NCBI GenBank assembly: GCA_030446945.1 | Contig: JAUJMI010000053.1 | Location: 1 to 12,811, forward strand | Source of the DNA: Longimicrobium sp. | Lineage (GTDB): Bacteria; Gemmatimonadota; Gemmatimonadetes; Longimicrobiales; Longimicrobiaceae | Length of the DNA stretch: 12,811 nt | Direction of reading: 5' to 3' | Part shown: piece after piece, positions 1 to 7,612 of the stretch | Layout of the letters: each line of letters starts with the position of its first letter | How positions within the stretch are numbered: the first letter of the stretch is position 1 | Program-made: the position numbers and the translations under genes | Notes under the pieces: model-generated | What the model was told of the DNA's origin: nothing | Databases searched by the model: none | The model's input: the letters and a program-made list of their open reading frames with translations, nothing else

Positions 1-119
1 CCCGCGCCCCCGCGCGTCCTCCAACCCACGACCTCTCAGGGCGACATCCGACCTGCCCCCGCCGGGCGCGGGCTGCATCACGCTGCAGCGACGGGTGCGG
101 CATGGGAGGCACGGCTGAC

Positions 120-158
120 AAAAGGCGAACGGCCCGGGCGCGGTGCCCGGGCCTTCGC
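120..158 (-). terminator. Intrinsic terminator of the subtilase gene
   Basis: Reading the minus strand, there is a perfect 9-bp GC stem (131-139 paired with 145-153) with a 5-base loop. It is extended by five more pairs (125-129 with 154-158) across a single bulged base at 130. One base after the stem comes a run of four T (123 to 120 on the plus strand as A). A strong GC stem, a short loop and a T run 66 bases after the protease stop codon make this a convincing rho-independent terminator. Confidence 0.8.
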
Positions 159-223
159 GTCGTACGCCGGGGTGCCCGGCCCGTGCGGGGTCCCGGCGCG
201 ATGGCCGGTACCCGCGGTACGGC

Positions 224-1402
224 TCAGTACGCGGTGAACAGCAGGTGGTTGTTCGCCGTCTTCGAGCTGGTCACGACGCCCTTGGTGGTGGCGGCGTAAA
301 GCGCGTCGCGCACTTCCTGCGGCGTGGCGAGGGGGAAGCTCTGCAGGTAGAGCGCCGCCACGCCGGCCACGTGCGGCGTCGCCATCGACGTGCCGCTGAT
401 GGTGTTGGTCTCCGTGCTGCCGCCGCCGATCCAGGCCGAGGTGATCCCGGCTCCCGGGGCGAAGAAGTCCACGCAGGCCCCGTAGTTGGACCAGGAGGTC
501 TTGGCATCCGTCTTGGTGGTCGCGCCGATGGTGATCGCCTCGGGGACGCGCGCCGGCGAGTACTTGCAGGCGTCCTGCGCGATCCCGGCGATGTTGCCGT
601 TGCCGGCCGCCACGGCGGAGGAGACGCCGTCCGAGATCATGCGCTTCACCGCGTCGTCGACCGTCGTGCTGGCGCCGCCGCCCAGCGACATGTTGGAGGA
701 AGCGGGCGTGCCGGCCGTGTGGTGCGAGACCACCCAGTCGATCCCCGCCACCACCCCGCTCCACGTGCCCGAGCCGGCGCAGTCCAGCACACGCACCGCC
801 ACCAGCGAGGTGCCCTTGGCCACGCCGTAGGTGGTGCCGCCCACCGTGCCCGCTACGTGCGTGCCGTGCCCGTTGCAGTCATTGCCGTTCTGCCCGTCGG
901 TGAACGCGTCGAAGCCGAAGGTGGCGCGCCCGCCGAACTCGCTGTGCGCCATGTCGATCCCCGTGTCGATGATGTACGATGTGACGCCGGCGCCCGTGTT
1001 GGTGTAGGTGAAGGTGCCGTCGAGCCCCGAGCGCGCGTCGCTCCGGTCGAGCCCCCAGGTGGCGTTCGACTGGGTGGTGCTGGCCGTGGCGATGCCGTCC
1101 TGCTCGATGTACTTGACGTTCGGGTTGTGCTGAAGGGCGTTGAGCTGCCCCGCGTTCAGCGTGCCCGCGAAGCCGGTGAGCGCCGCGCTGTAGACGTAGC
1201 GCGGATTGACCCCGGCCACCGCGGCCACCGAGCGGGGGTCGGCCCCGTCGTTGAGCACCACCATGTAGGAGCCTTCAATGCCCTGGCCGGGGGCGGCCGA
1301 GAACACCGGCGCGTCGGACGGGCTGGCACCGGTCACCACGTCGGAGTTGTCCGAGCAGGCGGCGAGAGCGAGGAAGGGGAGGAGGGCCAAGCTGCGCTTC
1401 AT
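224..1402 (-). CDS. Secreted subtilisin-like serine protease (S8, proteinase K/aqualysin type), lipoprotein precursor
   Basis: 392 residues. An endoprotease acting outside the cytoplasm. Residues 1-16 form a signal ending in the lipobox L-A-A-C (Cys16). Residues about 45-104 resemble an I9 propeptide/inhibitor. The catalytic domain begins near residue 108, where TWGLDRSD resembles the mature start of aqualysin I. The catalytic triad is Asp146 (IIDTGID), His179 (NGHGTH) and Ser339 (SGTSMATPHVAG), with oxyanion Asn268 (AAGNGN). Cys176/Cys208 and Cys279/Cys310 match the two aqualysin I disulfides in spacing (32 and 31 residues). The protein stops just after the catalytic domain, so the C-terminal extension found in aqualysin-type precursors is absent. 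I chose the ATG at 1402 because the signal peptide starts there and GAGG lies 8 bases upstream; a longer frame to 1453 adds a non-signal leader. Monocistronic, with its own terminator. Family assignment is very secure; the substrate is unknown. Confidence 0.95.
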   Translation of the reverse strand: MKRSLALLPFLALAACSDNSDVVTGASPSDAPVFSAAPGQGIEGSYMVVLNDGADPRSVAAVAGVNPRYVYSAALTGFAGTLNAGQLNALQHNPNVKYIEQDGIATASTTQSNATWGLDRSDARSGLDGTFTYTNTGAGVTSYIIDTGIDMAHSEFGGRATFGFDAFTDGQNGNDCNGHGTHVAGTVGGTTYGVAKGTSLVAVRVLDCAGSGTWSGVVAGIDWVVSHHTAGTPASSNMSLGGGASTTVDDAVKRMISDGVSSAVAAGNGNIAGIAQDACKYSPARVPEAITIGATTKTDAKTSWSNYGACVDFFAPGAGITSAWIGGGSTETNTISGTSMATPHVAGVAALYLQSFPLATPQEVRDALYAATTKGVVTSSKTANNHLLFTAY

Positions 1403-1491
1403 AGGAACGACCTCATGCGGTAGGGATCTAGCGGCGGTGCACCAGGGCGGCACTCACTCGCACTGCACATCGATGGACGGACTCCCCATAA

Positions 1492-1507
1492 GGCATGTCC
1501 AGTGCCG
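1492..1507 (-). promoter_or_regulatory. Possible sigma-54 (-24/-12) promoter for the protease gene
   Basis: The minus strand reads CGGCACTGGACATGCC. The GG (1506-1505) and GC (1494-1493) are separated by exactly 10 bases, as sigma-54 promoters require. The -24 box matches TGGCAC at 5 of 6 positions and the -12 box matches TTGC at 3 of 4. It would start transcription near 1482 and give a leader of about 80 bases. Short GC-rich matches occur by chance in such DNA, so this is a candidate only; the dyad further upstream adds some support. Confidence 0.35.
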
Positions 1508-1523
1508 CATATGTTTCCAGCCC

Positions 1524-1587
1524 AAGTGCTTGCACCGAGCGTACTTACGTTTTTTGGCGCCCATAAAGTGCTGCACCATTCTGGTGC
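1524..1587 (-). promoter_or_regulatory. Candidate activator-binding sites upstream of the protease gene
   Basis: Bases 1573-1587 form a perfect dyad, GCACCA-N3-TGGTGC, the layout of NtrC sites at enterobacterial glnA. It lies about 100 bases upstream of the start predicted from the sigma-54-like box. In addition, AAGTGCTTGCACC (1524-1536) recurs as AAGTGCTGCACC (1566-1577), 42 bases away, about four helical turns. Both contain GTGC/GCAC half sites, and the second overlaps the dyad. This suggests a multi-site operator or enhancer, but the protein that would bind it cannot be named from this window. Confidence 0.35.
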
Positions 1588-1632
1588 GCTGCCGTCCCAC
1601 CCTGCATCACCCGTGGCCCTCCATGGCTGATC

Positions 1633-1715
1633 CCGCGCCTCTCTCCACCTGCCCCCTGAAAACCGAAAGAGGCGCGGAGCCGCGCAGAGGGACGCGAGCC
1701 TCTCCGCGTCTCCGC
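1633..1715 (-). repeat. Palindromic intergenic element after uvrA, possible terminator
   Basis: Bases 1674-1690 pair with 1699-1715 (17 positions, two mismatches) around an 8-base loop. An alternative perfect 10-bp stem joins 1633-1642 to 1668-1677, so the two stems share an arm and exclude each other. The wording, built of CGCGGAGA/TCTCCGCG units with a flanking CTTTCGGTTTT on the minus strand, resembles a common class of dispersed palindromic repeats in GC-rich bacterial genomes. Lying 18 bases after the uvrA stop, it may end uvrA transcription, although the T run is interrupted. Confidence 0.6.
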
Positions 1716-1732
1716 GTGAGACCCGCCGCCGC

Positions 1733-4603
1733 TCAGGCCGCGCCCGCGCCGACCCGCTCCAGCAGCGGGGCCAGGTAGCGCCCGGTGACGCTCTCCGGCA
1801 CGCGCGCCACCTCTTCCGGCGTCCCCATCGCCACCACCAGGCCGCCCTCCGGGCCGGCGCCTGGGCCCAGGTCGATCAGCCAGTCCGCGGTCTTGATGAC
1901 GTCCAGGTTGTGCTCGATCAGCACCACCGTGTGGCCGGCGTCCACCAGGTCGTCCACCACGCGCAGCAGCTTGCGGATGTCGTCCATGTGCAGCCCGGTG
2001 GTGGGCTCGTCCAGCACGTACAGCTTCTTGCCGCCGCGCCGCGCCCCCAGCGCCAGCTCGCGCGCCACCTTGATCCGTTGCGCCTCGCCGCCCGAGAGCG
2101 TCGGCGCGGGCTGCCCCAGGCGCAGATAGCCGAGCCCCACCTGCTGCAGGTGCCAGAGCGCCTGCCCCAGCCGGTCCTCGTGGATGAAGAAGCGGATCGC
2201 CTGGTCGACGGTCATCTCCAGCACGTCGCGGACGTTGCGCCCCTTGAAGCGCACGTCCAGCACCTCCGGCTTGAAGCGCGCGCCGCCGCAGATCTCGCAC
2301 GGCACGAAGACGTCGGCCATGAAGACCATCTCCACCTCCACCTGCCCCTCGCCCTTGCACGCCTCGCAGCGCCCTCCCGTGACGTTGAAGGAGAAGTGCC
2401 CCGGCGTAAGCCCGCGCTGCACCGCGTCCGGCAGGGAGGCGAAGATGCGCCTCACCTCGTCCCACGCCTTGATGTAGGTGACCGGATTGGAGCGGGGGGT
2501 GCGGCCGATGGGGCTCTGGTCGACCAGGACCACTTCGCGGATGCCGCCGGTGCCGCTCAGCCGGTCGTAGGCGCCCACCGCCTCGCCCATGTGGCGCTTG
2601 GCGCTCGTCTCGCCGCCGGAGAGCTCCCGCTCCAGCGCGCGGAAAAGTACGTCGTGGACGAGCGTGCTCTTCCCCGAGCCGGATACCCCGCTCACCACCG
2701 TCATGGCCCCCAGCGGGATCTCCACCGAAACGCCGCGCAGGTTGTGCTCGCTCGCGCCCTCGATGCGGATGCGCGGGCCGCGCGTGGGGCGGCGCCGCTC
2801 CGGGATGGCGATCTCCTCGCGGCCGCTGAGGTAGCGGCCCGTGAGGGTGTCGGCGCGCTCGATCTCCTCCAGCGTCCCCTGGAAGACGAGCTGGCCGCCC
2901 AGCTCGCCGCTCCCCGGCCCCAGCTCCACGATGTGGTCGGCCATGCGCATGGCCTCGGGGTCGTGCTCCACCACCAGCACCGTGTTGCCGCCCTCGCGCA
3001 GGCGCACCAGCAGCGCCAGCAGCCGGGCGTTGTCCGCCGGGTGCAGGCCGATGGTGGGCTCGTCCAGCACGTAGAGGGTGTCCACCAACCGGCTCCCCAG
3101 CGCGTTGGATAGGGAGATCCGCTGCGCCTCGCCGCCGGAAAGGGTGCGCGTCTGCCGCTCCAGCGTCAGGTAGCCGAGCCCCACGTCGTTCAGGAAGCCG
3201 ATGCGTGACTCCAGCTCCTTGAGGATCGTCTCCGCGATCTCCCGCTCCTGTTCGGAGAGGAGGGCGGGGGGGCACTCCGCGCCGTCGCCGGACGGCACCG
3301 GGCCGCGCAGCGACGCCGCCCAGGGCCGGAGCTGCGCCAGCGGCAGCTCGGAGATCTCGGCGATGGTGCGCCCCGCCACACGGACGCGCAGCGCCTCGGG
3401 GCGCAGCTTGGCGCCGCCGCAGAGGGGGCAGGTGCGCGCGCTCTGATACTGGCGGATGAAGACGCGGATGTACGCCTTGTAGCGCTTCTCTTCCAGCTCT
3501 TCAAAAAAGTCGAAGACGCCCTGGAAGCCGCGCACCCCGTGCAGCACCTTGTGCCGGAATTCCGGCGGCAGCTCCTGCCACGGCGTCTCCACCGAGACGC
3601 CTTCCTTGCGCGCGAAGTCGGCCAGCTTCTTCCGCTTGGTCTCGTAGCGCGGCATCCGCCAGGGGTCCACGGCGCCCTCGGAGAGGGACCGTGCCGGGTT
3701 GCACACGATCAGCGACTCGTCCAGCCGCAGCACCGCGCCGAAGCCGGTGCACTCGGGGCAGCTCCCGTACGGGTTGTTGAAGGAGAAGAGCTGCGGCGTC
3801 GGGTTGGCGAACTCGATCTCCGGGTGCTCCGGGCAGCGGAAGCGGTCGGTGAAGCGGAGCGGCTTCATCCCCACCGGCACCACCACGGCCTCGCCCTCGC
3901 CCTCGGTGAAGGCGGTGCCCAGCGAGTCGGCCAGGCGGCCGGACTGCTCGGGATCCACCTTGACGCGGTCCACCACCACCAGCAGCTCGCCGGCCGCGGT
4001 GAGGTCGGTGCCCTCCGGGAGGTCGTCCAGGTGGATCTCCACGCCATTGGCCAGCACGCGCACGAAGCCCAGCGCGCGCAGGTTCTCCACTACCAGCGCG
4101 TGCGTCACGCGCGCGGAGAGCGGGAGGGGGAAGCACACCATGGCGCGCGCGCCGGCCGGCAGGCGCAGCACGGCGTCGGTGGCGCTCTGCACGCTGTCCG
4201 GCCGGATCTCGCGGCCGCAGGGGGACTCGGGGTGCCCGGGGCAGTAGGTGCGGCCGACGCGCGCCCACAGCAGCCGGAGGTAGTCGTATACCTCCGTGGC
4301 CGTGCCCACGGTGGAGCGGGAGGTCTTGGTGGGGTTGCGCTGCTCGATCGCCACCGCGGGCGAGATGCCGTCCACGCGGTCCACGTCCGGCTTCTCCATC
4401 CGGTCGAGGAACTGCTTGGCGTAGGTGGAAAGCGACTCCACGTAGCGCCGCTGCCCCTCGGCGTACACCGTGTCGAAGGCGAGCGACGACTTCCCCGATC
4501 CCGAGGGGCCCGTGACCACGATCACCGCGCGGCGCGGCAGATCCAGGTCCAGGTTCTTGAGGTTGTGCTGCCGGGCCCCGCGGATGATGATGCGATCTTT
4601 CAT
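1733..4603 (-). CDS. uvrA: Excinuclease ABC subunit A (UvrA)
   Basis: 956 residues, normal length for the family (E. coli has 940). This cytoplasmic DNA-damage-recognition ATPase loads UvrB in nucleotide excision repair. Two ABC cassettes are complete: Walker A at 31-40 (Lys38) and 638-647 (Lys645), signature LSGGEAQR at 488-495 and 836-843, and Walker B with YVLDEPT at 511-517 and 862-868. The region at about 120-245 corresponds to the UvrB-binding domain. Metal sites are Cys257-x2-His260 with Cys282-x2-Cys285 (the first pair is Cys-x2-Cys in E. coli), a Cys392/Cys395 pair, and Cys746, Cys749, Cys769, Cys772 in the C-terminal zinc module. The ATG at 4603 gives the family N-terminus [18 protein letters not shown]; the open frame further upstream is repeat DNA. 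No clear Shine-Dalgarno sequence lies just before the start. It stands alone, with non-coding DNA of 447 and 330 bases on either side. No SOS operator was recognised. Confidence 0.98.
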   Translation of the reverse strand: MKDRIIIRGARQHNLKNLDLDLPRRAVIVVTGPSGSGKSSLAFDTVYAEGQRRYVESLSTYAKQFLDRMEKPDVDRVDGISPAVAIEQRNPTKTSRSTVGTATEVYDYLRLLWARVGRTYCPGHPESPCGREIRPDSVQSATDAVLRLPAGARAMVCFPLPLSARVTHALVVENLRALGFVRVLANGVEIHLDDLPEGTDLTAAGELLVVVDRVKVDPEQSGRLADSLGTAFTEGEGEAVVVPVGMKPLRFTDRFRCPEHPEIEFANPTPQLFSFNNPYGSCPECTGFGAVLRLDESLIVCNPARSLSEGAVDPWRMPRYETKRKKLADFARKEGVSVETPWQELPPEFRHKVLHGVRGFQGVFDFFEELEEKRYKAYIRVFIRQYQSARTCPLCGGAKLRPEALRVRVAGRTIAEISELPLAQLRPWAASLRGPVPSGDGAECPPALLSEQEREIAETILKELESRIGFLNDVGLGYLTLERQTRTLSGGEAQRISLSNALGSRLVDTLYVLDEPTIGLHPADNARLLALLVRLREGGNTVLVVEHDPEAMRMADHIVELGPGSGELGGQLVFQGTLEEIERADTLTGRYLSGREEIAIPERRRPTRGPRIRIEGASEHNLRGVSVEIPLGAMTVVSGVSGSGKSTLVHDVLFRALERELSGGETSAKRHMGEAVGAYDRLSGTGGIREVVLVDQSPIGRTPRSNPVTYIKAWDEVRRIFASLPDAVQRGLTPGHFSFNVTGGRCEACKGEGQVEVEMVFMADVFVPCEICGGARFKPEVLDVRFKGRNVRDVLEMTVDQAIRFFIHEDRLGQALWHLQQVGLGYLRLGQPAPTLSGGEAQRIKVARELALGARRGGKKLYVLDEPTTGLHMDDIRKLLRVVDDLVDAGHTVVLIEHNLDVIKTADWLIDLGPGAGPEGGLVVAMGTPEEVARVPESVTGRYLAPLLERVGAGAA

Positions 4604-4994
4604 AGAACCGAAATCATGCCGAACCCCTGACGCCCCTGTAAAGCGCCGCCCCCGAGCGGTTGCGGGCTGCTGTGCAAGCTCCTGGCCCCGGCGGGCCCTC
4701 TCCCCGCTCGTTCCTCGCTGCCCCTCCCCCAAACTGCTGGGGAAGGGCGCACGCAGGCATCTCTGCGGCCTGCGCAAATCTGTAGGGCCGCAATTCGTCG
4801 CGCCCGTCCCGGCGCGCCGCACCGCCGGCCGCCCGTCGGCGCGAATCGGCGTAGGGGCGGACCTGCGTGTCCTCCCGGCTCGACCCACGCCTCACGCACC
4901 GCGACCCGCAAGGGCCGCCCCGCGTGGCCGCCCTGCCCGCCGCCGCTCCGCCGCCGGACCCAACGCACCGAACGCCCCCGGCAGCGGAACGGCA
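4604..4994. other. Non-coding, repeat-rich gap between metG and uvrA
   Basis: No supportable gene. The open frames here run on from uvrA or lie across repeats and have no family-like sequence. The stretch must contain the uvrA promoter, but I could not identify one. Visible structure includes an imperfect hairpin at 4720-4748 (GCCC...GGGC arms around C-rich and G-rich tracts), a small GCAGGC/GCCTGC hairpin around 4755-4773, and a copy of a dispersed repeat at 4839-4869. The C-rich and G-rich wording around 4690-4750 looks like the intergenic repeats common in GC-rich genomes. Confidence 0.6.
4839..4869 (+). repeat. Dispersed repeat, copy 1
   Basis: This copy begins GCGCGAATC and continues GTAGGGGCGGACCTGCGTG. 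An inverted copy lies at 12757-12786, differing by one indel, a change next to it and one substitution. It is non-coding at both places. Two copies in one window suggest a genome-wide family. Confidence 0.65.
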
Positions 4995-5026
4995 AGCGGG
5001 GACGGCACCCATCGGCCGTCCCCGCT
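4995..5026 (-). terminator. Probable terminator of the dnaE-accA-ricT-metG unit
   Basis: A perfect 12-bp stem (4995-5006 with 5015-5026, arms AGCGGGGACGGC/GCCGTCCCCGCT) encloses an 8-base loop, starting 24 bases after the metG stop. The T content after the stem on the minus strand is low (CTTGCCGTTCC), so this is a strong hairpin with a weak T tract. The position fits the end of the transcription unit. Confidence 0.6.
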
Positions 5027-5050
5027 CACACTCTCGCCGATCCGGATGAC

Positions 5051-6577
5051 TCAGCCCGCCACCAGCTCCGGCCGCGGGAAGAGAACCTCGCCTGTGCCCA
5101 CCTGCCATCCCCCCACCGCCAGCCCCTCCAGCTCGTGGAAGCAGGGGAGCGGGCGCGCGCTCCCCAGGCGGCTCCACAGCTCCTCCAACTTGGCGGGCAG
5201 CAAGGGCGACAGCAGCGCCGACGCCACCGCCAGCTCGCGCACCCGCGCGGCCAGCGACGCGTGGAGGTCTGCGCTGCCCTCCGGCTCCGTGGCCAGCTTC
5301 CCCGGCCCCACCGCCGGCACGCCCGCTTCCGCCGCGGACCCCGGACCGAGCGGGGCGGCCGCGCCCTCGTGCAGCAGCAGCGCGTCCATGGAGCGGCGGT
5401 ACTCCGCGAGCGCCTCGGCGATGCGCGCTTCGATCTCCGGGTGCGCGGCGTCGGGCACCAGCCCGCCGCAGTACTTCTCCACCATCGAGATGGTGCGGCT
5501 CGCCAGGTTCCCCAGCCCGTTCGCCAGCTCCGAGGTGTAGCGCTCCGCGAAGCGCTCCCAGCTGAAGTTGCCGTCCGCGTCCCACGGAACCTCGCGCATC
5601 AGGAAGTAGCGGAAGGGGTCGGGGCCGAAGCGGTCGATCACCTCGCCCAGGTCCAGCCCCACCCCCGCCGACTTGCTGAAGCGCTCGCCGCCCAGCGTCA
5701 CGAAGCCGTGCCCCCACACCCGCTCCGGCAGCGGGAGCCCGGCGCACTGGAGCATCGCCGGCCAGATGACGGCGTGCAGGCGCGTGATGTCCTTGCCCAC
5801 CACGTGCAGCTGCGCCGGCCACCACGCCTCCCAGTCGCCTTCGGGGTAGCCGGTGTCGGTCAGGTAGTTGGGGAGCGCGTCGAACCACACCCACGTCCCC
5901 TGCTCCACGCCGTCGGAGGTGGGGCGGGGGAAGGGGATCGCCCACGACAGGCGCGCGCGGGTGACGGAGATGTCCTCCAGCCCGCCGTCGATCAGCGCCA
6001 GGATCTCGTTGCGGCGGCTCTCGGGCTGCAGGAAGCCGGGGTGCAGGTCGAGGTGGCGGCGCAGGAACTCCCCGTACGCGGAGAGCCGGAAGAACCAGTT
6101 GCGCTCCTCCGTCCACTGCAGCTCGCGCGTGGGGTGCAGGATGCAGCGGCCGTCCACGATCTCGTGGTCGCGCTTGAAGAGCTCGCACCCCACGCAGTAG
6201 TACCCCTCGTACGCCTTCTCGTAGAAGTCGCCGGGGTTGCGCTGCAGGCACCGCTCGACCAGCGCCCCCACGCCGCGCCTGTGGTGCGCGTCGGTCGTGC
6301 GCACCCAGCGCTCGTTGGAGATGCCCAGCCGCTCCCACATGGCGCGGAAGCGGCCGGAGAGCCGGTCCACCAGCGCCTGCGGATCGACCCCCTCGGCGGC
6401 GGCGGCCTGCGCCACCTTTTGGCCGTGCTCGTCCATCCCCATGCAGAAGCGCACCTCGTCGCCCATCAGGCGGCGGGAGCGCGCGATGACGTCGGCCCCG
6501 ATCTTCTCGAACGCGTGCCCCAGGTGCGGGTCGCCGTTGGCGTAGTCGATCGCGGCGGTGATGTAGAACCGGCTCAC
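5051..6577 (-). CDS. metG: Methionyl-tRNA synthetase (MetRS), short form without C-terminal tRNA-binding domain
   Basis: 508 residues. Charges tRNA-Met with methionine in the cytoplasm. The Rossmann catalytic domain carries the HIGH-type motif HLGH (18-21) and the KMSKS-type motif FSKS (300-303). A single zinc knuckle is formed by Cys128, Cys131, Cys145 and His148. Motifs such as [17 protein letters not shown] and the order of domains are like Thermus MetRS. The C-terminal EMAP/Trbp111-like domain of longer forms is absent. The start is the GTG at 6577, overlapping the ricT stop as GTGA, which implies translational coupling; the longer open frame lies inside ricT and is spurious. The helix-bundle segment 404-430 is odd: a Gly/Pro/Ala-rich stretch replaces the usual N-R-Y/F...P-W-x-L motif, and PGKLA stands where PWxLA is expected, so the anticodon-contacting Trp (Trp461 in E. 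coli) appears to be Gly426. Enzyme identity is secure; full activity is uncertain because of this. Confidence 0.95.
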   Translation of the reverse strand: MSRFYITAAIDYANGDPHLGHAFEKIGADVIARSRRLMGDEVRFCMGMDEHGQKVAQAAAAEGVDPQALVDRLSGRFRAMWERLGISNERWVRTTDAHHRRGVGALVERCLQRNPGDFYEKAYEGYYCVGCELFKRDHEIVDGRCILHPTRELQWTEERNWFFRLSAYGEFLRRHLDLHPGFLQPESRRNEILALIDGGLEDISVTRARLSWAIPFPRPTSDGVEQGTWVWFDALPNYLTDTGYPEGDWEAWWPAQLHVVGKDITRLHAVIWPAMLQCAGLPLPERVWGHGFVTLGGERFSKSAGVGLDLGEVIDRFGPDPFRYFLMREVPWDADGNFSWERFAERYTSELANGLGNLASRTISMVEKYCGGLVPDAAHPEIEARIAEALAEYRRSMDALLLHEGAAAPLGPGSAAEAGVPAVGPGKLATEPEGSADLHASLAARVRELAVASALLSPLLPAKLEELWSRLGSARPLPCFHELEGLAVGGWQVGTGEVLFPRPELVAG

Positions 6578-7569
6578 TCGGGTCTCTGCTCCGGCGCCTT
6601 GCGTGGACGGCGCGGCGGGCGCTGCTGCTGCGCCGGGGCGGGAAGGGGGGCGGCGGGCTCTGCGGGCGCGGCGTCGCGCGTGTCGGCGGGCTGCACCACC
6701 GTCTCGGCCTTGAGCGTGTCCAGGTCCACCACGCGGCGCTGCCGGCTCTCGTCCTGAAGCGTCACCAGGTTGCGCCAGATGTCGATGGAGACCACCCGTT
6801 CCGTGCCGTTGACCGTGCGCAGCGTCTTCCCCTCGCGGGGGAAGCGCTTGCGGGCGGCCAGGTAGGCGTCGTGCTCGTACGTCAGGCAGCACATCAGCCG
6901 GCCGCAGGTGCCGGAGATCTGCTGCGGATTCAGCGACAGGCTCTGGTCCTTGGCGAGCTGCAGCGAGATCGGCTTGATCTCGCGCAGCCAGGTGGCGCAG
7001 CACAGCTCGCGGCCGCAGCGCCCCACGCCCCCCAGCTGCGCCGCCTCGTCGCGCACGCCGATCTGCTTCAGCTCGATGCGGGTGCGGAACGCGCGCGCCA
7101 GGTCGCGCACCAGCTGCCGGAAGTCCACCCGGCGCTCGGCGGTGAAGTACACGGTCAGCTTGTTCCGGTCCCACTGCCACGCGGCGTCGGAAACCTTCAT
7201 GTGCAGCCCGTGCTGCTGCACCATCTCGCGCGTGGTGCGGCGGACGCGGTCCTCGTCGGCGCGCAGCTCGTACAGTTGCTGCACCTCGGCGGGGTCGGCG
7301 CGGCGCAGGACGACGGCGCTCGGCTCGGACGAGCACTTGGCGCGCGCGGCGCCGCCCAGCGAGCGGATGCGCCCCAGGTCGCGCCCGCGCTCCACCTCCA
7401 CCAGCACCCAGTCGCCGGTGCGCAGGGAGGGGTCGGTGGCGGCGAAGAAGCCTTTCCGCATCCCCTTGAACGCCACTTCCACCAGGTGGGGGGTGTTTTC
7501 GGGAGACGGGAGGGGCTGGAATACCGGAAGCTCGAGACTCACCGGGGACTTCTCCAGATCTATGCGCAC
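6574..7569 (-). CDS. ricT: PSP1/RicT-family Fe-S protein
   Basis: 331 residues. In Bacillus subtilis, RicT (YaaT) joins RicA and RicF in an Fe-S complex that affects RNase Y cleavage and development; in other phyla the role is less clear. The PSP1 C-terminal core lies at about 90-230. It contains two Cys-x4-Cys-Cys motifs: GRCGRELCC (Cys185, 190, 191) and GTCGRLMCC (Cys222, 227, 228). These are the presumed cluster ligands. Residues 290-331 are a Pro/Ala/Gln/Arg-rich, probably disordered tail. I chose the GTG at 7569. The conserved part begins near residue 29 (HLVEVAFKGMRKGFF), no clear ribosome site precedes the GTG, and a slightly later start is possible. It follows accA by 43 bases and overlaps metG by 4; ricT next to metG is a familiar arrangement in several phyla. 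No RicA or RicF is visible here. Confidence 0.9.
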   Translation of the reverse strand: MRIDLEKSPVSLELPVFQPLPSPENTPHLVEVAFKGMRKGFFAATDPSLRTGDWVLVEVERGRDLGRIRSLGGAARAKCSSEPSAVVLRRADPAEVQQLYELRADEDRVRRTTREMVQQHGLHMKVSDAAWQWDRNKLTVYFTAERRVDFRQLVRDLARAFRTRIELKQIGVRDEAAQLGGVGRCGRELCCATWLREIKPISLQLAKDQSLSLNPQQISGTCGRLMCCLTYEHDAYLAARKRFPREGKTLRTVNGTERVVSIDIWRNLVTLQDESRQRRVVDLDTLKAETVVQPADTRDAAPAEPAAPLPAPAQQQRPPRRPRKAPEQRPE

Positions 7570-7612
7570 GCCGGCGGGGCCGGCGGAGCGGTTTCTTCCA
7601 GCGGCGGCGGGG

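Noticed and set aside
1..119. A gene or gene end at the left edge
   Set aside because: The only open frames are antisense or shifted shadows; apart from a 6-bp inverted repeat near 72-89, nothing is supportable.
143..1423. Plus-strand open frame opposite the protease
   Set aside because: Low-complexity Arg/Gly/Val-rich translation with no recognisable domain; the minus strand encodes a clear subtilase.
4604..4888. N-terminal extension of UvrA to an upstream ATG
   Set aside because: The added 95 residues are translated repeat DNA, whereas the ATG at 4603 begins exactly where the UvrA family begins.
5272..5368. Compensating frameshifts in metG
   Set aside because: I read the other two frames across the odd segment and neither gives the missing N-R-Y...P-W motif, so simple frameshifts do not explain it.
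6578..7336. N-terminal extension of MetRS inside ricT
   Set aside because: It lies in a wrong frame of ricT and has Arg/Ala/Gly-rich wording. The GTG at 6577 gives the normal MetRS start and a GTGA overlap.
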